A stretch of 64,000 bases of DNA. Origin: Duganella sp. CF458. GTDB taxonomy: Bacteria; Pseudomonadota; Gammaproteobacteria; Burkholderiales; Burkholderiaceae_D. Both the position numbers and the translations under genes were made by a program. The first letter of the stretch is position 1, and every line of letters starts with the position of its first letter. The notes beneath the pieces were generated by a model that made no database searches, had not been told where the DNA came from, and saw nothing but the letters and a program-made list of their open reading frames with translations. This document shows positions 28,045 to 37,804 of the stretch, in pieces. The DNA lies in assembly GCF_900113115.1 (NCBI RefSeq), contig NZ_FOOF01000010.1:1-64000 (forward strand), written 5' to 3'.

Positions 28045-28650
28045 TCAGGTAAGTAGAAGCGCCCTCATTGCAATGCGGAAGGAGGCAACCAGTTCGTCGA
28101 CCGGCAGGCCGGGATAGTTCAACACCCGCAATTGCAGGCCTTGATACAGGCAGATCACCGCTTGCATGCGTCCTTCGACAGTGGCGTCGTCCGCAGCCAG
28201 GCCGTGCTTCTCGCGGCCGGCCTTCAGCATGGCGAGAAAGCGCACGCACATGCGGCGGTCGGCCTCCTGGCTCAGGGCGGCGATGGCCGGGTTGCGGGCG
28301 CTTTCGGCGGCGATCTCCAGCGGCAGCGCCCAGTGGTCGGGGTCGAGGTTGTCGCGGACGCTTTGCGCCACGTCGTCGATGATTGCCTGCAGCGGGTCGG
28401 GCTGGCTGCCGATATCGCTGATGATGTCCATCACCCGCGTTTCGTTCTCTTCCACGAAGGCGGCAATGATGGCGTCTTTGCTGGCGAAGTAGTTATAGAT
28501 ATGGCCGGCGCTCATGCCGGCCGTCTTGGATATCTCGGACATGCTGGCGCCGTGGAATCCGCTACGGCGGAAACAGGTGGCGGCGGCGTCCAGTACCTGG
28601 CGGCGGCGATTGGCGGCGCGCTCTGGATCAATGTGGCGTTTTTCAGTCAT
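28045..28650 (-). CDS. TetR-family transcriptional repressor
   Basis: 201 residues. The N-terminal HTH runs about 18-65, with MSEISKTAGMSAGHIYNYFASKD as the recognition region in two parts. A C-terminal all-alpha ligand domain follows (TetR_C type seen in BetI/AcrR-like proteins). It is divergent from the GNAT gene and followed by the FAH gene. The RND pump operon ends nearby but on the other side of the GNAT gene. Control of the pump is possible but not supported by a shared operator in this promoter. Confidence 0.85.
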   Translation of the reverse strand: MTEKRHIDPERAANRRRQVLDAAATCFRRSGFHGASMSEISKTAGMSAGHIYNYFASKDAIIAAFVEENETRVMDIISDIGSQPDPLQAIIDDVAQSVRDNLDPDHWALPLEIAAESARNPAIAALSQEADRRMCVRFLAMLKAGREKHGLAADDATVEGRMQAVICLYQGLQLRVLNYPGLPVDELVASFRIAMRALLLT

Positions 28651-28743
28651 AAGGCGTAACTCTGGCCAAGGTAATGAGCTTTGTCAAATTACAACGTGCT
28701 ATGATGGAACGGCAGTTACTTCATTCTTAAAGGAAAGAGTGAT

Positions 28744-29241
28744 ATGCCCTCCCGTACCTCTCGCTCGATTGAGATGCGGCCCGCCGAAGCGGGCGACCTG
28801 GCGTTCATGCAGCAGCTTTATTCCAGCACGCGCAGCGCCGAAATTCGGATGGGGGGCTGTGACCTCGCCACCGAAACCCTGCTGCAAGGCTTGCAATTCA
28901 AGGCGCAGCAGACCTGGTATGAAACCCGCTACCCCAATGCCGACCTGGCGCTGATCATGGATCGCGAACGCCCGATCGGGCGCCTGTACGTCGATTACGG
29001 CCCGGACGAATTGCGCATCCTCGATATTTGCCTGCTGCCCGAATACCGCAATCGCGGCATCGGGCTTGGCCTGCTGCGCAGCCTGCAAGCCCAGGGCGAG
29101 CGCCTGCGACTGCCGGTGCTGATCAACATTCCGCTGGGTAGTCCGGCGCAGCGCCTGCTGCTGCGCTGCGGTTTCGACATCCTGGCGGCAGACGGCATCT
29201 ACAACATCATGGAATGGATGCCGCCAGCCGGCATCGACTAA
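28744..29241 (+). CDS. GNAT-family N-acetyltransferase
   Basis: 165 residues. The acetyl-CoA pyrophosphate loop is RNRGIGLGLL after the beta-4 strand LRILDICLLP, followed by the PAQRLLLRCGF helix. The fold is a standard single GNAT domain, and the acceptor is unknown. AAGGAAAG precedes the ATG at 28744. It lies between the TetR gene and the end of the RND operon, transcribed convergently to the latter. Confidence 0.82.
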   Translation: MPSRTSRSIEMRPAEAGDLAFMQQLYSSTRSAEIRMGGCDLATETLLQGLQFKAQQTWYETRYPNADLALIMDRERPIGRLYVDYGPDELRILDICLLPEYRNRGIGLGLLRSLQAQGERLRLPVLINIPLGSPAQRLLLRCGFDILAADGIYNIMEWMPPAGID

Positions 29242-29248
29242 ACCCGGA

Positions 29249-30634
29249 TCAAGCCCAGCCACCAAGCACTTTGTACAGGGTGACCTGGTTGGTCGCCTTC
29301 GCCAGGCGCACGCTGATCAGGCTTTGCTGCGCGGCGTAGAGGGTGCGCTGCGACACCAGGGCATTCAGGTAAGACTCCGCCCCTTTCTGGTAACGCGCCT
29401 CGTGAATGCGATAGCTGCGGCTTGCCGCTTCGGTCAGCGCCGTCTGCGATTCCACGCGCTCGTCCAGCGTACCGCGTTGCGCCAGCGCATCCGCCACTTC
29501 ACGGAAAGCCGATTGGATCGCCTTTTCGTAGCGCGCCACGGCGATACCGTTGTCCGCCTTGGCGATATCCAGCCTTGCTTTGTTGGCGCCGGAATCGAAC
29601 AGCGGCAGCGTCAGTTGCGGCAAGAAGGTCCATGCGCCGGTGCCGGCCTTGAACAGGTTGCCGAGGCTGCTGCTTGCGCTGCCTGCCGTGCCGGTCAGCG
29701 TGATGCTCGGGAAGAAGGCGGCGCGCGCCACGCCGATGTTGGCGTTGGCGGCTCTCAGCGTATGCTCGGCTTCCAGCACGTCCGGGCGTTGCAGCAGCAC
29801 CGAGGACGGCACGCCTTCCGGCAGTTCGGCCAGCGTGCTCACCGCGCTCGGCAAGGCTTGCGGCAGCAGGCTGGCCGGCACTTGGGTACCGACCAGCAGG
29901 GCCAGCGCGTTCTCGCCGGCCGCTACCTGGGCGGTGTACAGGGCCATGTCGTTGCGCGCGGCTTCGACACTGGTTTGTGCTTCATACATATCGAGGCCCG
30001 ATGTAGCGCCGGATTCGAAACGGCGCTTGCTCAGTTCAAACGTGACCTGCTGGCTTTTCAGCGTATCCTGCGCCAGCAGCAGGCGCTCCTTGTCGGCAGC
30101 CAGGCCAAGCCAGGTGCTGGCTACTTCGGCCACCAGGCTAAGGCGCTGTGCGCGCTGCGCCTCCTGCGTGCCAAGATACGTTTGCAAGCCCGCTTCCGAC
30201 GAGTTGCGCAGTTTGCCGAACAGGTCCAACTCATAGGCCGGAATCGCCAGGCCGCCGGTGTACTGGCGGCTGATGTCGCCGCCAGGTGCGCGGGCAGCGC
30301 TCTGGCCTACTTGGGCGTTCACCTTGGGCAGTTGTGCGGACCGGTCGATTCCGTACTGCGCCCTCGCCTTCTCGATGTTCAGCGCCGATACGCGCAAGTC
30401 GCGGTTGTTCTTCAACGCCAGCTCAACGACTTCGCGCAGTTGCTGGTCGCCGATGAAGTCTTGCCAGGCGATTTCGCTGGCTGGCTTGGCATCGGCCGCC
30501 GTATTGGCCGGCTTGTATGCCTCGCCCTGCGGCCAGGCCGCCGCCACCGGCGAATCAGGACGCTGGTAGGTCGGCGCCAGGCTGCAGCCGGCCAGCAAGG
30601 CTGCCGCTGCCAGGGTAAAGAGAGTCTTGTTCAT
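29249..30634 (-). CDS. RND efflux outer-membrane lipoprotein (OprM/NodT family)
   Basis: 461 residues. The signal peptide ends at a lipobox (LLAGCSLAP). Two repeats of the outer-membrane efflux protein domain follow, giving the trimeric TolC-like channel-tunnel. PTYQRPDSPV after the lipid Cys is typical of OprM/NodT members. It is the third gene of the efflux operon, 1 base after the pump gene. It provides the exit duct across the outer membrane. Confidence 0.95.
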   Translation of the reverse strand: MNKTLFTLAAAALLAGCSLAPTYQRPDSPVAAAWPQGEAYKPANTAADAKPASEIAWQDFIGDQQLREVVELALKNNRDLRVSALNIEKARAQYGIDRSAQLPKVNAQVGQSAARAPGGDISRQYTGGLAIPAYELDLFGKLRNSSEAGLQTYLGTQEAQRAQRLSLVAEVASTWLGLAADKERLLLAQDTLKSQQVTFELSKRRFESGATSGLDMYEAQTSVEAARNDMALYTAQVAAGENALALLVGTQVPASLLPQALPSAVSTLAELPEGVPSSVLLQRPDVLEAEHTLRAANANIGVARAAFFPSITLTGTAGSASSSLGNLFKAGTGAWTFLPQLTLPLFDSGANKARLDIAKADNGIAVARYEKAIQSAFREVADALAQRGTLDERVESQTALTEAASRSYRIHEARYQKGAESYLNALVSQRTLYAAQQSLISVRLAKATNQVTLYKVLGGWA

Positions 30635-30635
30635 A

Positions 30636-33600
30636 TCAGTTCGCCTCCGAAGCGAGGGCCGGTGCGGCAGGTGCGGCCTTGGAGGTCCGGCGACCTATCC
30701 ATGCACGCACCACCACGAAGAACACCGGCACAAAGAAGATGCCGAGGAAAGTAGCGGTCAGCATGCCGCCCAGCACGCCCACGCCGATCGCGTTCTGGCT
30801 GCCGGAACCTGCACCGCTTGCCAGCGCCAGCGGCAGTACGCCGAGGCCGAAGGCGATGGACGTCATCAGGATCGGGCGCAGGCGCAGCTTGACTGCCTGC
30901 AGCGTGGCTTCACGCAGTTCGATGCCTTTTTCCTGCAGTTCCTTGGCGAATTCCACGATCAGGATCGCGTTCTTCGCCGACAGGCCGACCACGGTCAGCA
31001 GGCCAACCTGGAAGTACACGTCGTTGGCCAGGTGGAAGCCCCAGGTGGCCAGCACGGTGCCGATCACGCCGAGCGGCACCACCAGCAGCACCGAGAACGG
31101 CACCGACCAGCTTTCATACAGCGCGGCCAGGCACAGGAATACGATCAGCACGGAGATGGTGTACAGCACCGTGGTCTGCGAACCGGAGTCGCGTTCTTCC
31201 ACCGACAGGCCGGTCCATTCGAAGCCGATACCTGCCGGCAGTTGCGCCACCAGCTTCTCCATTTCAGCCATGGCCACACCGGAGCTGACGCCAGGTGCCG
31301 GCATGCCCTGCACGTTCATCGACGGCACGCCGTTATAACGTTCCAGCCGCGGCGAAGCGTAGATCCAGCGGCCGGAGGCGAAAGCGGAAAACGGCACCAT
31401 CTCGCCCTGCGCATTGCGCACGGACCACTTGTTCAGGTCTTCCGGGGCCATGCGCGACTCCGGCGTGCCTTGCAGGTAGACGCGCTTGACGCGGCCACGG
31501 TCGACGAAGTCGTTCACGTAGGAGGAGCCCCAGCCCACGCTCAATACGCGGTTCACGTCCGCCACGGACAGGCCCAGCGCAGTGGCTTTCTGCTGGTCGA
31601 TATCCAGCTTGAACTGCGGGGTATCTTCCTGGCCGTTGGGGCGCACTGCCATCAGCAGAGGATTCTTGGCGGCCATGCCGAGCAGCTGGTTACGCGCAGC
31701 CATCAGCGCCTCGTGGCCGACGCCGCCCTGGTCCTGCAGTTGCAGGTCGAAGCCGCTGGCGTTACCAAGTTCCATCACTGCTGGCGGAGCAAAGGCGAAC
31801 ACCATCGCTTCGCGGATTTGCGAGAAGGTGCCCATGGCACGGCCGGCAATCGCTTTCACCTTCTGGTCCGGACTCTTGCGCTCGGACCAGTCCTTCAGCC
31901 GCACAAAGGCCAGGCCGGCGTTCTGGCCGTTACCGGCAAAGCTGAAGCCCGCCACGGTGAACACGGAAGCCACCGAAGCTTTTTCATCTTCCAGGAAGTG
32001 GTGTTCCAGCTTCTCCAGCACTTTCAGGGTGCGCTGCTGGGTGGCGCCGGTTGGCAACTGCACCATCGAGAACAGCACGCCCTGGTCTTCCTCCGGCAGG
32101 AAGGAAGTCGGCAGGCGCATAAAGGACACGGCCAGCACTGCCAGCAGTGCGCCATACACCAGCAAGGAGCGCCCGCTGCGCGAGATCATTTTGCCGACCC
32201 AGCCCTGGTACTTGGTGCTGCTGCGGTCGAAGCTGCGGTTGAACCAGGCGAAGAAGCCCTTCTCGGAAACGTGGGAGCCGGGTTTCAGGAAAGTCGCGCA
32301 CAGCGCCGGGGTGAACACCATTGCCACCAGCACCGACAGCACCATGGCAGACACGATGGTCACCGAGAACTGGCGGTAGATCACGCCAGTCGAACCACCG
32401 AAGAAAGCCATCGGCACGAACACGGCGGACAGCACCAGCGCGATACCTACCAGCGCGCCGGAGATCTGGCCCATGGACTTGATGGTCGCCTCTTTCGGCG
32501 ACAAGCCCTCCTCCGTCATCACACGCTCAACGTTCTCCACCACCACGATGGCATCGTCCACCAGCAGGCCGATGGCAAGTACCATGGCGAACATGGTCAG
32601 GGTATTGATCGAGTAACCGAGCGAGAACAGCACGCCGAAAGTACCAAGCAGCACCACCGGTACCGCAAGGGTCGGGATCAGGGTGGCGCGGAAGTTCTGC
32701 AGGAAGACGTACATCACGATGAACACCAGGATCACCGCTTCAACCAGGGTCTTGACCACTTCTTCGATAGACAGCTCGACGAAAGGCGTGGTGTCGAAAG
32801 CCACTGCGGCCTTCATCCCTTGCGGGAACTGCTTGCCCATCACTTCGATTTTCTTCTTCACCGCTTCGGCGGTATCCAGCGCGTTCGCACCGGTAGCCAG
32901 CTTGATCGCCACACCCACTGCCGGCGAGCCGTTGTAGCGCGCCACGGTGTTGTAGTTTTCGTTGCCCAGTTCAATGCGCGCCACGTCGCGCAGGTGCACG
33001 GTAGCGCCGCTGGCCGTGGTTTTCAGCAGGATGGCGCCAAACTGCTCCGGCGTCTGCAGGCGGCTTTGCGCCGTCACGGTGGCGTTCAGTTGCTGGTCCG
33101 GCATGGCAGGCGCGCCGCCCAGTTCACCGGCCGAGACCTCGGCATTCTGCGCCTGGATGGCTGCCGTCACGTCCGCTGGGGTGAGCTGGAAGCCTTGCAG
33201 CTTCTGCGGGTCAAGCCAGATACGCATCGCGTACTGCGAACCGAACAAGGTCACGTCGCCCACGCCTTGCACACGGCTTAGCGGGTCGATCACGTTGGCG
33301 GCCACATAGTCGCCCAGGTCGGACTGCTTCATCTTGCCGTCTTCAGAGACGAAGCCCAGCACCAGCAGGAAGTTGCGGGTCGCTTTCGACACCACCAGGC
33401 CTTGCTGGGTCACTGCGCCAGGCAGCAGCGGCGTTGCCAGCTGCAGCTTGTTCTGCACCTGCACCTGTGCGATGTCCGGATTGGTGCCGCTGTTGAAGGT
33501 CAACGTAATGTTGATGCCGCCGGTCGAATCGCTGTTCGACGACATATAACGCAAGCCGTCGATGCCCTTCATCTTCTGTTCGATGATCTGGGTGACGGCG

Positions 33601-33776
33601 TCTTCCACCGTCTTGGCCGACGCGCCCGGATAGGAACCGGTGATCGAGATCGATGGCGGGGCAATACTTGGGTACTGCGAAATTGGCAGCCCCTTGATCG
33701 CCATCACACCCGCCAGCATCACAACGATGGCGAGAACCCAGGCGAAAATGGGGCGGTTGATAAAGAAGCGGGACAT
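30636..33776 (-). CDS. RND multidrug efflux pump, AcrB/MexB (HAE1) type
   Basis: 1046-residue inner-membrane transporter. It has twelve membrane helices and two large periplasmic loops. The HAE1 proton-relay acids are in [18 protein letters not shown] (helix 4) and a Lys lies in [12 protein letters not shown] (helix 10). The N-terminus [18 protein letters not shown] is canonical. It exports hydrophobic drugs, dyes or detergents using the proton gradient. GGAGG precedes the start. It is the second gene of the operon, between adaptor and channel genes. Confidence 0.97.
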   Translation of the reverse strand: MSRFFINRPIFAWVLAIVVMLAGVMAIKGLPISQYPSIAPPSISITGSYPGASAKTVEDAVTQIIEQKMKGIDGLRYMSSNSDSTGGINITLTFNSGTNPDIAQVQVQNKLQLATPLLPGAVTQQGLVVSKATRNFLLVLGFVSEDGKMKQSDLGDYVAANVIDPLSRVQGVGDVTLFGSQYAMRIWLDPQKLQGFQLTPADVTAAIQAQNAEVSAGELGGAPAMPDQQLNATVTAQSRLQTPEQFGAILLKTTASGATVHLRDVARIELGNENYNTVARYNGSPAVGVAIKLATGANALDTAEAVKKKIEVMGKQFPQGMKAAVAFDTTPFVELSIEEVVKTLVEAVILVFIVMYVFLQNFRATLIPTLAVPVVLLGTFGVLFSLGYSINTLTMFAMVLAIGLLVDDAIVVVENVERVMTEEGLSPKEATIKSMGQISGALVGIALVLSAVFVPMAFFGGSTGVIYRQFSVTIVSAMVLSVLVAMVFTPALCATFLKPGSHVSEKGFFAWFNRSFDRSSTKYQGWVGKMISRSGRSLLVYGALLAVLAVSFMRLPTSFLPEEDQGVLFSMVQLPTGATQQRTLKVLEKLEHHFLEDEKASVASVFTVAGFSFAGNGQNAGLAFVRLKDWSERKSPDQKVKAIAGRAMGTFSQIREAMVFAFAPPAVMELGNASGFDLQLQDQGGVGHEALMAARNQLLGMAAKNPLLMAVRPNGQEDTPQFKLDIDQQKATALGLSVADVNRVLSVGWGSSYVNDFVDRGRVKRVYLQGTPESRMAPEDLNKWSVRNAQGEMVPFSAFASGRWIYASPRLERYNGVPSMNVQGMPAPGVSSGVAMAEMEKLVAQLPAGIGFEWTGLSVEERDSGSQTTVLYTISVLIVFLCLAALYESWSVPFSVLLVVPLGVIGTVLATWGFHLANDVYFQVGLLTVVGLSAKNAILIVEFAKELQEKGIELREATLQAVKLRLRPILMTSIAFGLGVLPLALASGAGSGSQNAIGVGVLGGMLTATFLGIFFVPVFFVVVRAWIGRRTSKAAPAAPALASEAN

Positions 33777-33791
33777 GATGGAAACCTCCGC

Positions 33792-34988
33792 TTAGCGCGC
33801 CGCGATGGCCGGCTTGTCGGCAGCTGCGGTGGTGGTCGAACCGGTGGTATTCTTGGCCACGACGGCCGGCGCACCAGGCTTCACTTTCTGCAGGCCTTCA
33901 ACGATGACGCGATCGCCCGCTACCAGGCCGGACTTCACCAGCCATTTGTCGCCGATCGTGCCGCCGGTCTGCAGCAGGCGCTGTTCAACCTTGCCTTCCT
34001 TGTTCAGCACCAAGGCCGTGGCCTCGCCTTTCGGGTTGCGGGTCACGCCCATTTGCGGCACCGCGATGGCTTGCTCGCTGACGCCGGTTTCCAGCACCGC
34101 GCGCACAAACATACCGGGCAGCAGGTCATGCTTCGGGTTCGGGAACAGCGCGCGCAGGGTGACGTTGCCGGTGCCCGGATCAACGCTCACGTCGGAGAAC
34201 TGCAGCTTGCCCGGCAGCGCGTATTTGCTGCCGTCAGCCAGCAGCAACGTCACTGCGGCCTGGCCGTTGGCTTTCTTGAGCGAGCCGCTATCCATTTCGC
34301 GCTTCAGGCGCAGCAGCTCTTCGCTGGACTGGGTGACGTCGACATACATCGGGTCCAGTTGCTGCACGGTGGTCAGTGCAGTGGCCTGGCCGGCAGTCAC
34401 CAGTGCACCTGGCGTTACATTCGAGCGGCTGATGCGGCCGGAGATCGGCGACGCCACCTTGGCGTAATCGACATTGATGCGCGCCGAATCGACAGCAGCT
34501 TGTGCGGCTTCCACTTCGGCCTTGGCCTGTTCGTGGGCGGCGACGGCATCGTCGTAATCCTGGCGGCTCACGCCTTCGATTGCCACCAGCTCTTTATAGC
34601 GGGCGACTTTCGGAGCGGCGGCAGCCAGGTTGGCTTTGGCCTTGGCCAGGTTGGCCTTGGCGGAATTAAAGGCCGCCTCGTAGGTCGCGGCATCGATCTG
34701 GTAAAGCTGGACGCCGGCCTTGACGTCGCCGCCTTCAGTGAACAGGCGCTTCTGGATCAAGCCGCCAACCTGCGGCCGCACTTCGGCAACCTGGTAGGCC
34801 GCGGTGCGGCCTGGCAGCTCGGTGCTCATGGCCAGCGCTTGCGGCGCCACGGTGAACACCGCCACTTCGGGCGCCTGCTGGGCGCCGCCCTGGGCTGGAC
34901 CAGCCTGTTTGCCGCCGCAACCGGCGACCGTTGCGACTACCGCAGCAGCGGCACCCAGCAGCATTAAATTCTTTTGCATGTTTTTCAT
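33792..34988 (-). CDS. RND efflux periplasmic adaptor lipoprotein (AcrA/MexA type)
   Basis: 398 residues. The signal peptide ends at VAGC. The membrane-fusion architecture shows a biotinyl-lipoyl half motif, a long coiled-coil hairpin (about 105-175, rich in Ala/Lys/Glu heptads), the second lipoyl half (VASPISGRI), a beta-barrel and the membrane-proximal domain. It bridges pump and outer channel. It is the first gene of the operon. GGAAAAAAG precedes the ATG. A second ATG three codons later is possible. Two inverted repeats lie directly upstream. Confidence 0.95.
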   Translation of the reverse strand: MKNMQKNLMLLGAAAAVVATVAGCGGKQAGPAQGGAQQAPEVAVFTVAPQALAMSTELPGRTAAYQVAEVRPQVGGLIQKRLFTEGGDVKAGVQLYQIDAATYEAAFNSAKANLAKAKANLAAAAPKVARYKELVAIEGVSRQDYDDAVAAHEQAKAEVEAAQAAVDSARINVDYAKVASPISGRISRSNVTPGALVTAGQATALTTVQQLDPMYVDVTQSSEELLRLKREMDSGSLKKANGQAAVTLLLADGSKYALPGKLQFSDVSVDPGTGNVTLRALFPNPKHDLLPGMFVRAVLETGVSEQAIAVPQMGVTRNPKGEATALVLNKEGKVEQRLLQTGGTIGDKWLVKSGLVAGDRVIVEGLQKVKPGAPAVVAKNTTGSTTTAAADKPAIAAR

Positions 34989-35005
34989 CTTTTTTCCAGA
35001 AAGAC

Positions 35006-35027
35006 TTAGAATGAACGATCATTCTAA
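35006..35027. promoter_or_regulatory. Operator-like inverted repeat upstream of the RND operon
   Basis: TTAGAATGA-ACGA-TCATTCTAA has perfect 9-bp arms, 18 bases upstream of the adaptor start. The size and symmetry fit a TetR/AcrR-type repressor site. The regulator is not identified. Confidence 0.6.
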
Positions 35028-35041
35028 CATGATTTGGAACT

Positions 35042-35057
35042 CTGACCCATTGGTCAG
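35042..35057. promoter_or_regulatory. Second inverted repeat upstream of the RND operon
   Basis: CTGACC-CATT-GGTCAG has perfect 6-bp arms and lies 14 bases beyond the first repeat. The GACC-N4-GGTC core is common in TetR-type operators. Whether both repeats bind the same protein is unknown. Confidence 0.45.
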
Positions 35058-35149
35058 TAATTCTACGGAGATGTCGGATCATCGGAGGCGCAGGCATAAT
35101 CCTGGCTGCGGGCGGTTGGAGCGCCGCCCCGCTTTTTCGGGACCTTCAA

Positions 35150-35575
35150 ATGAAACCGCTGCCTCACACTACGCTTGTACCGGAATTAAGCGCCTGCGCT
35201 ACATGGCAGGAGGTCTGCAATTTCGTCGATATCTCCCGCGGCGCCGGGACGACCGCCTGGACCTGCGCCGCACAATACGCCATGGTGCTCGCTGCGCGAA
35301 ATGCCGTCGGCACGACGAACTATTTTGAAGACGCGCTACAGGTGGTGAATAGCTTGGCGCGGGCAAAAGCGGAGATTGACATTGTTTCCTGGCACGCGAA
35401 CCACGTGATCGCGGAGACCCAATACCTCCTGCGCGCCGCACAGGACTTCCTGGATCAGAACACGATTGCGTGCAACGAATGGCCTCGCCCTCAAGAGATT
35501 GCCGATGAAGTGGAAAACATCGCTCGGCGCCGTGCCGCGGGAAACCTGGCCGTTTCAACACTTAAGATACGCTAA
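35150..35575 (+). CDS. Hypothetical protein, unknown family
   Basis: 141 residues, soluble and mostly helical, no signal peptide. No family is recognised. Aromatic and Cys residues are scattered (WTCAAQYAM, CNEWPRP), and the basic C-terminus includes ENIARRR. It is divergent from the RND operon and could in principle sense the same signal, but there is no helix-turn-helix. The ribosome-binding site is weak. It is the only good frame here, and the antisense frame has poorer codon use. Confidence 0.55.
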   Translation: MKPLPHTTLVPELSACATWQEVCNFVDISRGAGTTAWTCAAQYAMVLAARNAVGTTNYFEDALQVVNSLARAKAEIDIVSWHANHVIAETQYLLRAAQDFLDQNTIACNEWPRPQEIADEVENIARRRAAGNLAVSTLKIR

Positions 35576-35644
35576 GCAAGGACTTCCGGAAAATTCGCAG
35601 TGTGGCCGAACGCGTAGAATGGAGCCTTTGATTTGGAGAACGAT

Positions 35645-35914
35645 GTGAAGAAAACAGACTTGGCGAAGAACGACGCGAAGAAGCTGATGGGCAAGATGGT
35701 GGCGCCGGGAGCCGCTTCGTTTGGTGCATCCGCCGGTCCTGCCATCGACAAGCGCGAACAACGCAAACGCGATCAGGCACTTGGCCTGGTACCATTCGCA
35801 GTCAAACTCAATAGCGATCTGGTGAAACGCTTGCACGCGGTAGCAAGCGAACGCGGGGTTGACCTGAATACTGCCGTCGCCGATGTTCTTGCCAAGGGTC
35901 TCGACGCGCCTTAA
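35645..35914 (+). CDS. Small protein with a ribbon-helix-helix-like C-terminus
   Basis: 89 residues from a GTG at 35645 that has GGAG 6 bases upstream. A TTG at 35633 is the alternative. The N-terminal half is Lys-rich and flexible. The C-terminal half ([19 protein letters not shown] then an [18 protein letters not shown] helix) has the strand-helix-helix pattern of RHH DNA-binding proteins. There is no partner toxin gene next to it. The stop overlaps that of the convergent yaiI-like gene. Confidence 0.6.
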   Translation: MKKTDLAKNDAKKLMGKMVAPGAASFGASAGPAIDKREQRKRDQALGLVPFAVKLNSDLVKRLHAVASERGVDLNTAVADVLAKGLDAP

Positions 35915-36372
35915 CCAGGCCGAAAATGCTTTCTACGCGCCAGCTCGCGATCAAGAGCATTGGCAAAGTTCTGCCGGTCGCCTTGACTGAACGCGGCGGG
36001 CCCGCCGGTGTCGACACCGGCGCCGCGCAATTCTTCCATGAACGCCCGCATCGTCAGCTGCTGCGCGATGGTGTCTTTGGTGTACCACTCGCCGCGGGGA
36101 TTGAGCGGAAGGCCGCCCTTCTCCAACACCAGGGAGGCCAGCGGGATATCAGCGGTAACGACAATATCGCCGGCGCTGACACGCTCGACGATTTCCGCAT
36201 CGGCTGCATCGGCACCCGCCGGAACTTGCAGAGCGCGAATAAAGCGCGAGCCCGGAACACGGATCAACTGGTTCGCCACCAGCGTGACGCTGATCTGCGT
36301 ACGCTCCGCTACGCGGAACAGGATGTCCTTGACTACAGCGGGACAGGCGTCCGCATCTACCCAAATGTGCAT
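35911..36372 (-). CDS. yaiI: YaiI/YqxD family protein (UPF0178, DUF188)
   Basis: 153 residues. The family opening [18 protein letters not shown] carries conserved Asp residues of a PIN-like nuclease fold. VTADIPLAS and [13 protein letters not shown] are also signature blocks. The biochemical role is not established. It is the downstream neighbour of the reverse-transcriptase gene on the same strand, 40 bases away. The gene is widespread in bacteria, so the pairing may be chance. Confidence 0.92.
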   Translation of the reverse strand: MHIWVDADACPAVVKDILFRVAERTQISVTLVANQLIRVPGSRFIRALQVPAGADAADAEIVERVSAGDIVVTADIPLASLVLEKGGLPLNPRGEWYTKDTIAQQLTMRAFMEELRGAGVDTGGPAAFSQGDRQNFANALDRELARRKHFRPG

Positions 36373-36412
36373 GAATTACATCGAATACGAATAAAAGAAT
36401 CAGACATTGTAA

Positions 36413-37804
36413 TCAAGTTGGCCAAACTATATTCCCCAACAGCCGCTGCAGCTTGGCTGCGCGGTCCGAATTGACCATCGCAACATACGAAATCCTGCCT
36501 GCGAGGTATGCCTGGAAGTTGGGATGGTTCTCCCGGTTCTGGGATTCCGGGCCATGGCGCACGCAATTCGTCAGCGTGGCTTTAAGTTTGTCGTACTCGT
36601 CGCGCGCGATATTCGGATGAGCATTGACGACGATGCCCGTCACTTGCTGCCGCGTCGCTCCACGCATCAGCCGGGTTTTGCGGGTGTTCACACGGAAGCC
36701 CTCTTCGAGCGCAATCGCCGCCACCTGGATGTGGAAGCGCTCGGCGGAGCGCGCAAACGCGTCCCCTCCCGAAAAGGCCAGGTCGTCGGCATACCGGCTG
36801 TACGTCGCGCCAAGCGAACGCGCCAGCGAATCGAGCCGCATGTCGAGCCGGTAAGCACACAGGTTGGCCAGCGCGGGCGAGCACGGTGAGCCTTGCGGCA
36901 GGTGCGGCGATTTCAGGGCCTGGCGTTCAGGCCAGGACAAGGAACCGCCTGCCTGCTTGTCGCGGAACAGTCCATGGGGCGCGCGGTTGACGCAGATGCG
37001 CGCAAGCGTTCCGGCCACGCTCTGCGGGTAGCCGAGCTTTTCAAACAGCGCCTGGATGCGAGAGTGCTGAATGCTTGGGAAGAAATCCTTCAGGTCCATG
37101 CGGATGACGGCGTGCCGGCCCGTGTGCCGCGCGGCGTGCGTGACGCAGGAGTGCCCGCGCCTGAAGCCATGCGCGGATGCATGCGGCGGCACCAGGTCCA
37201 GGATCTGGCGCAGGATTTTTTGCTGGATACGGCGCAGGCGTTCCTTGGGAATTTCGATCAAGCGCAGCCCACCGCTGCGCTTTGGCACCCAGCGATAGTG
37301 GTAATGCTGGAGGCTTGATTGTTCGTCGCGTGCGATGCGCCATTGGTCGGCAAACCAACGCAATGCACCCACCGGCTCATTCAACCATGCGGCCAGGTCT
37401 CCGGCTGTCGGCAGCTCCGGCAGCGCGAGTGCGGCCAGCCATGCCGGCTTTGGCGGGCGTATGGGCTGGTCGAGGCAGTAGCGCCGAACGTCCGGCAGCT
37501 CGACGAAAGGTGGCTCGTCGCCTTCGTCGCCTTCGTCGCCGTCATCGTCCTCGCCCTCATCATCTTCATCAAGGTCGACGCAGCCACGACCGAGCAGCTC
37601 CCAAAGGAGGTCCGCCAACTCGTGCCGGCTGAAGTAATGGAAGTTCTCGCCCGTGCGCGAGATGAGCGCCATGCAGACGCCGGGCGCCCATGGCTGCGCT
37701 GCATCGAAAACCCGGGTACACGCCGCGATCAGGTTCTCCTGGCTGCCATCCGTGGCCAGCATCGTGTCGGCAAGGGCCAGCGCGGTAAGTTTTTCGATAT
37801 TCAT
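36413..37804 (-). CDS. Retron-like reverse transcriptase with N-terminal extension
   Basis: 463 residues. An unassigned N-terminal part (1-120) includes an acidic tract (78-97) encoded by a GTCGCCTTC-type DNA repeat. The RT domain follows: RSGGLRLIEIP, HGFRRGHSC, the catalytic Asp in IRMDLKDFF (234-242), LPQGSPCSP (302-310), the YADD box in SRYADDLAF (336-344) and QQVTGIVVN. The VTG motif is typical of retron RTs. The retron NAxxH motif appears as HAARH. The ATG at 37804 lacks a clear ribosome-binding site. A longer frame to 37882 would read through the leader hairpins. No known retron effector gene lies next to it. It could also belong to another defence-RT class. Confidence 0.85.
   Translation of the reverse strand: MNIEKLTALALADTMLATDGSQENLIAACTRVFDAAQPWAPGVCMALISRTGENFHYFSRHELADLLWELLGRGCVDLDEDDEGEDDDGDEGDEGDEPPFVELPDVRRYCLDQPIRPPKPAWLAALALPELPTAGDLAAWLNEPVGALRWFADQWRIARDEQSSLQHYHYRWVPKRSGGLRLIEIPKERLRRIQQKILRQILDLVPPHASAHGFRRGHSCVTHAARHTGRHAVIRMDLKDFFPSIQHSRIQALFEKLGYPQSVAGTLARICVNRAPHGLFRDKQAGGSLSWPERQALKSPHLPQGSPCSPALANLCAYRLDMRLDSLARSLGATYSRYADDLAFSGGDAFARSAERFHIQVAAIALEEGFRVNTRKTRLMRGATRQQVTGIVVNAHPNIARDEYDKLKATLTNCVRHGPESQNRENHPNFQAYLAGRISYVAMVNSDRAAKLQRLLGNIVWPT

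Noticed and set aside
28045..28650. Naming the TetR gene as the repressor of the RND pump
   Set aside because: It lies beyond the GNAT gene, forms a unit with the FAH gene, and its own promoter lacks the inverted repeats seen before the pump.
30627..33281. 884-codon plus-strand frame opposite the RND pump
   Set aside because: The composition (His/Gln/Arg rich) is typical of an antisense shadow. The pump gene is full length and motif-complete.
35199..35561. 120-codon minus-strand frame opposite the 141-residue gene
   Set aside because: Arg/Ser-rich shadow composition and no ribosome-binding site.
37510..37575. GTCGCCTTC-like tandem repeat that could be mistaken for a CRISPR or microsatellite
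   Set aside because: It encodes the acidic Asp/Glu tract of the reverse transcriptase in frame. The units are short and without spacers.
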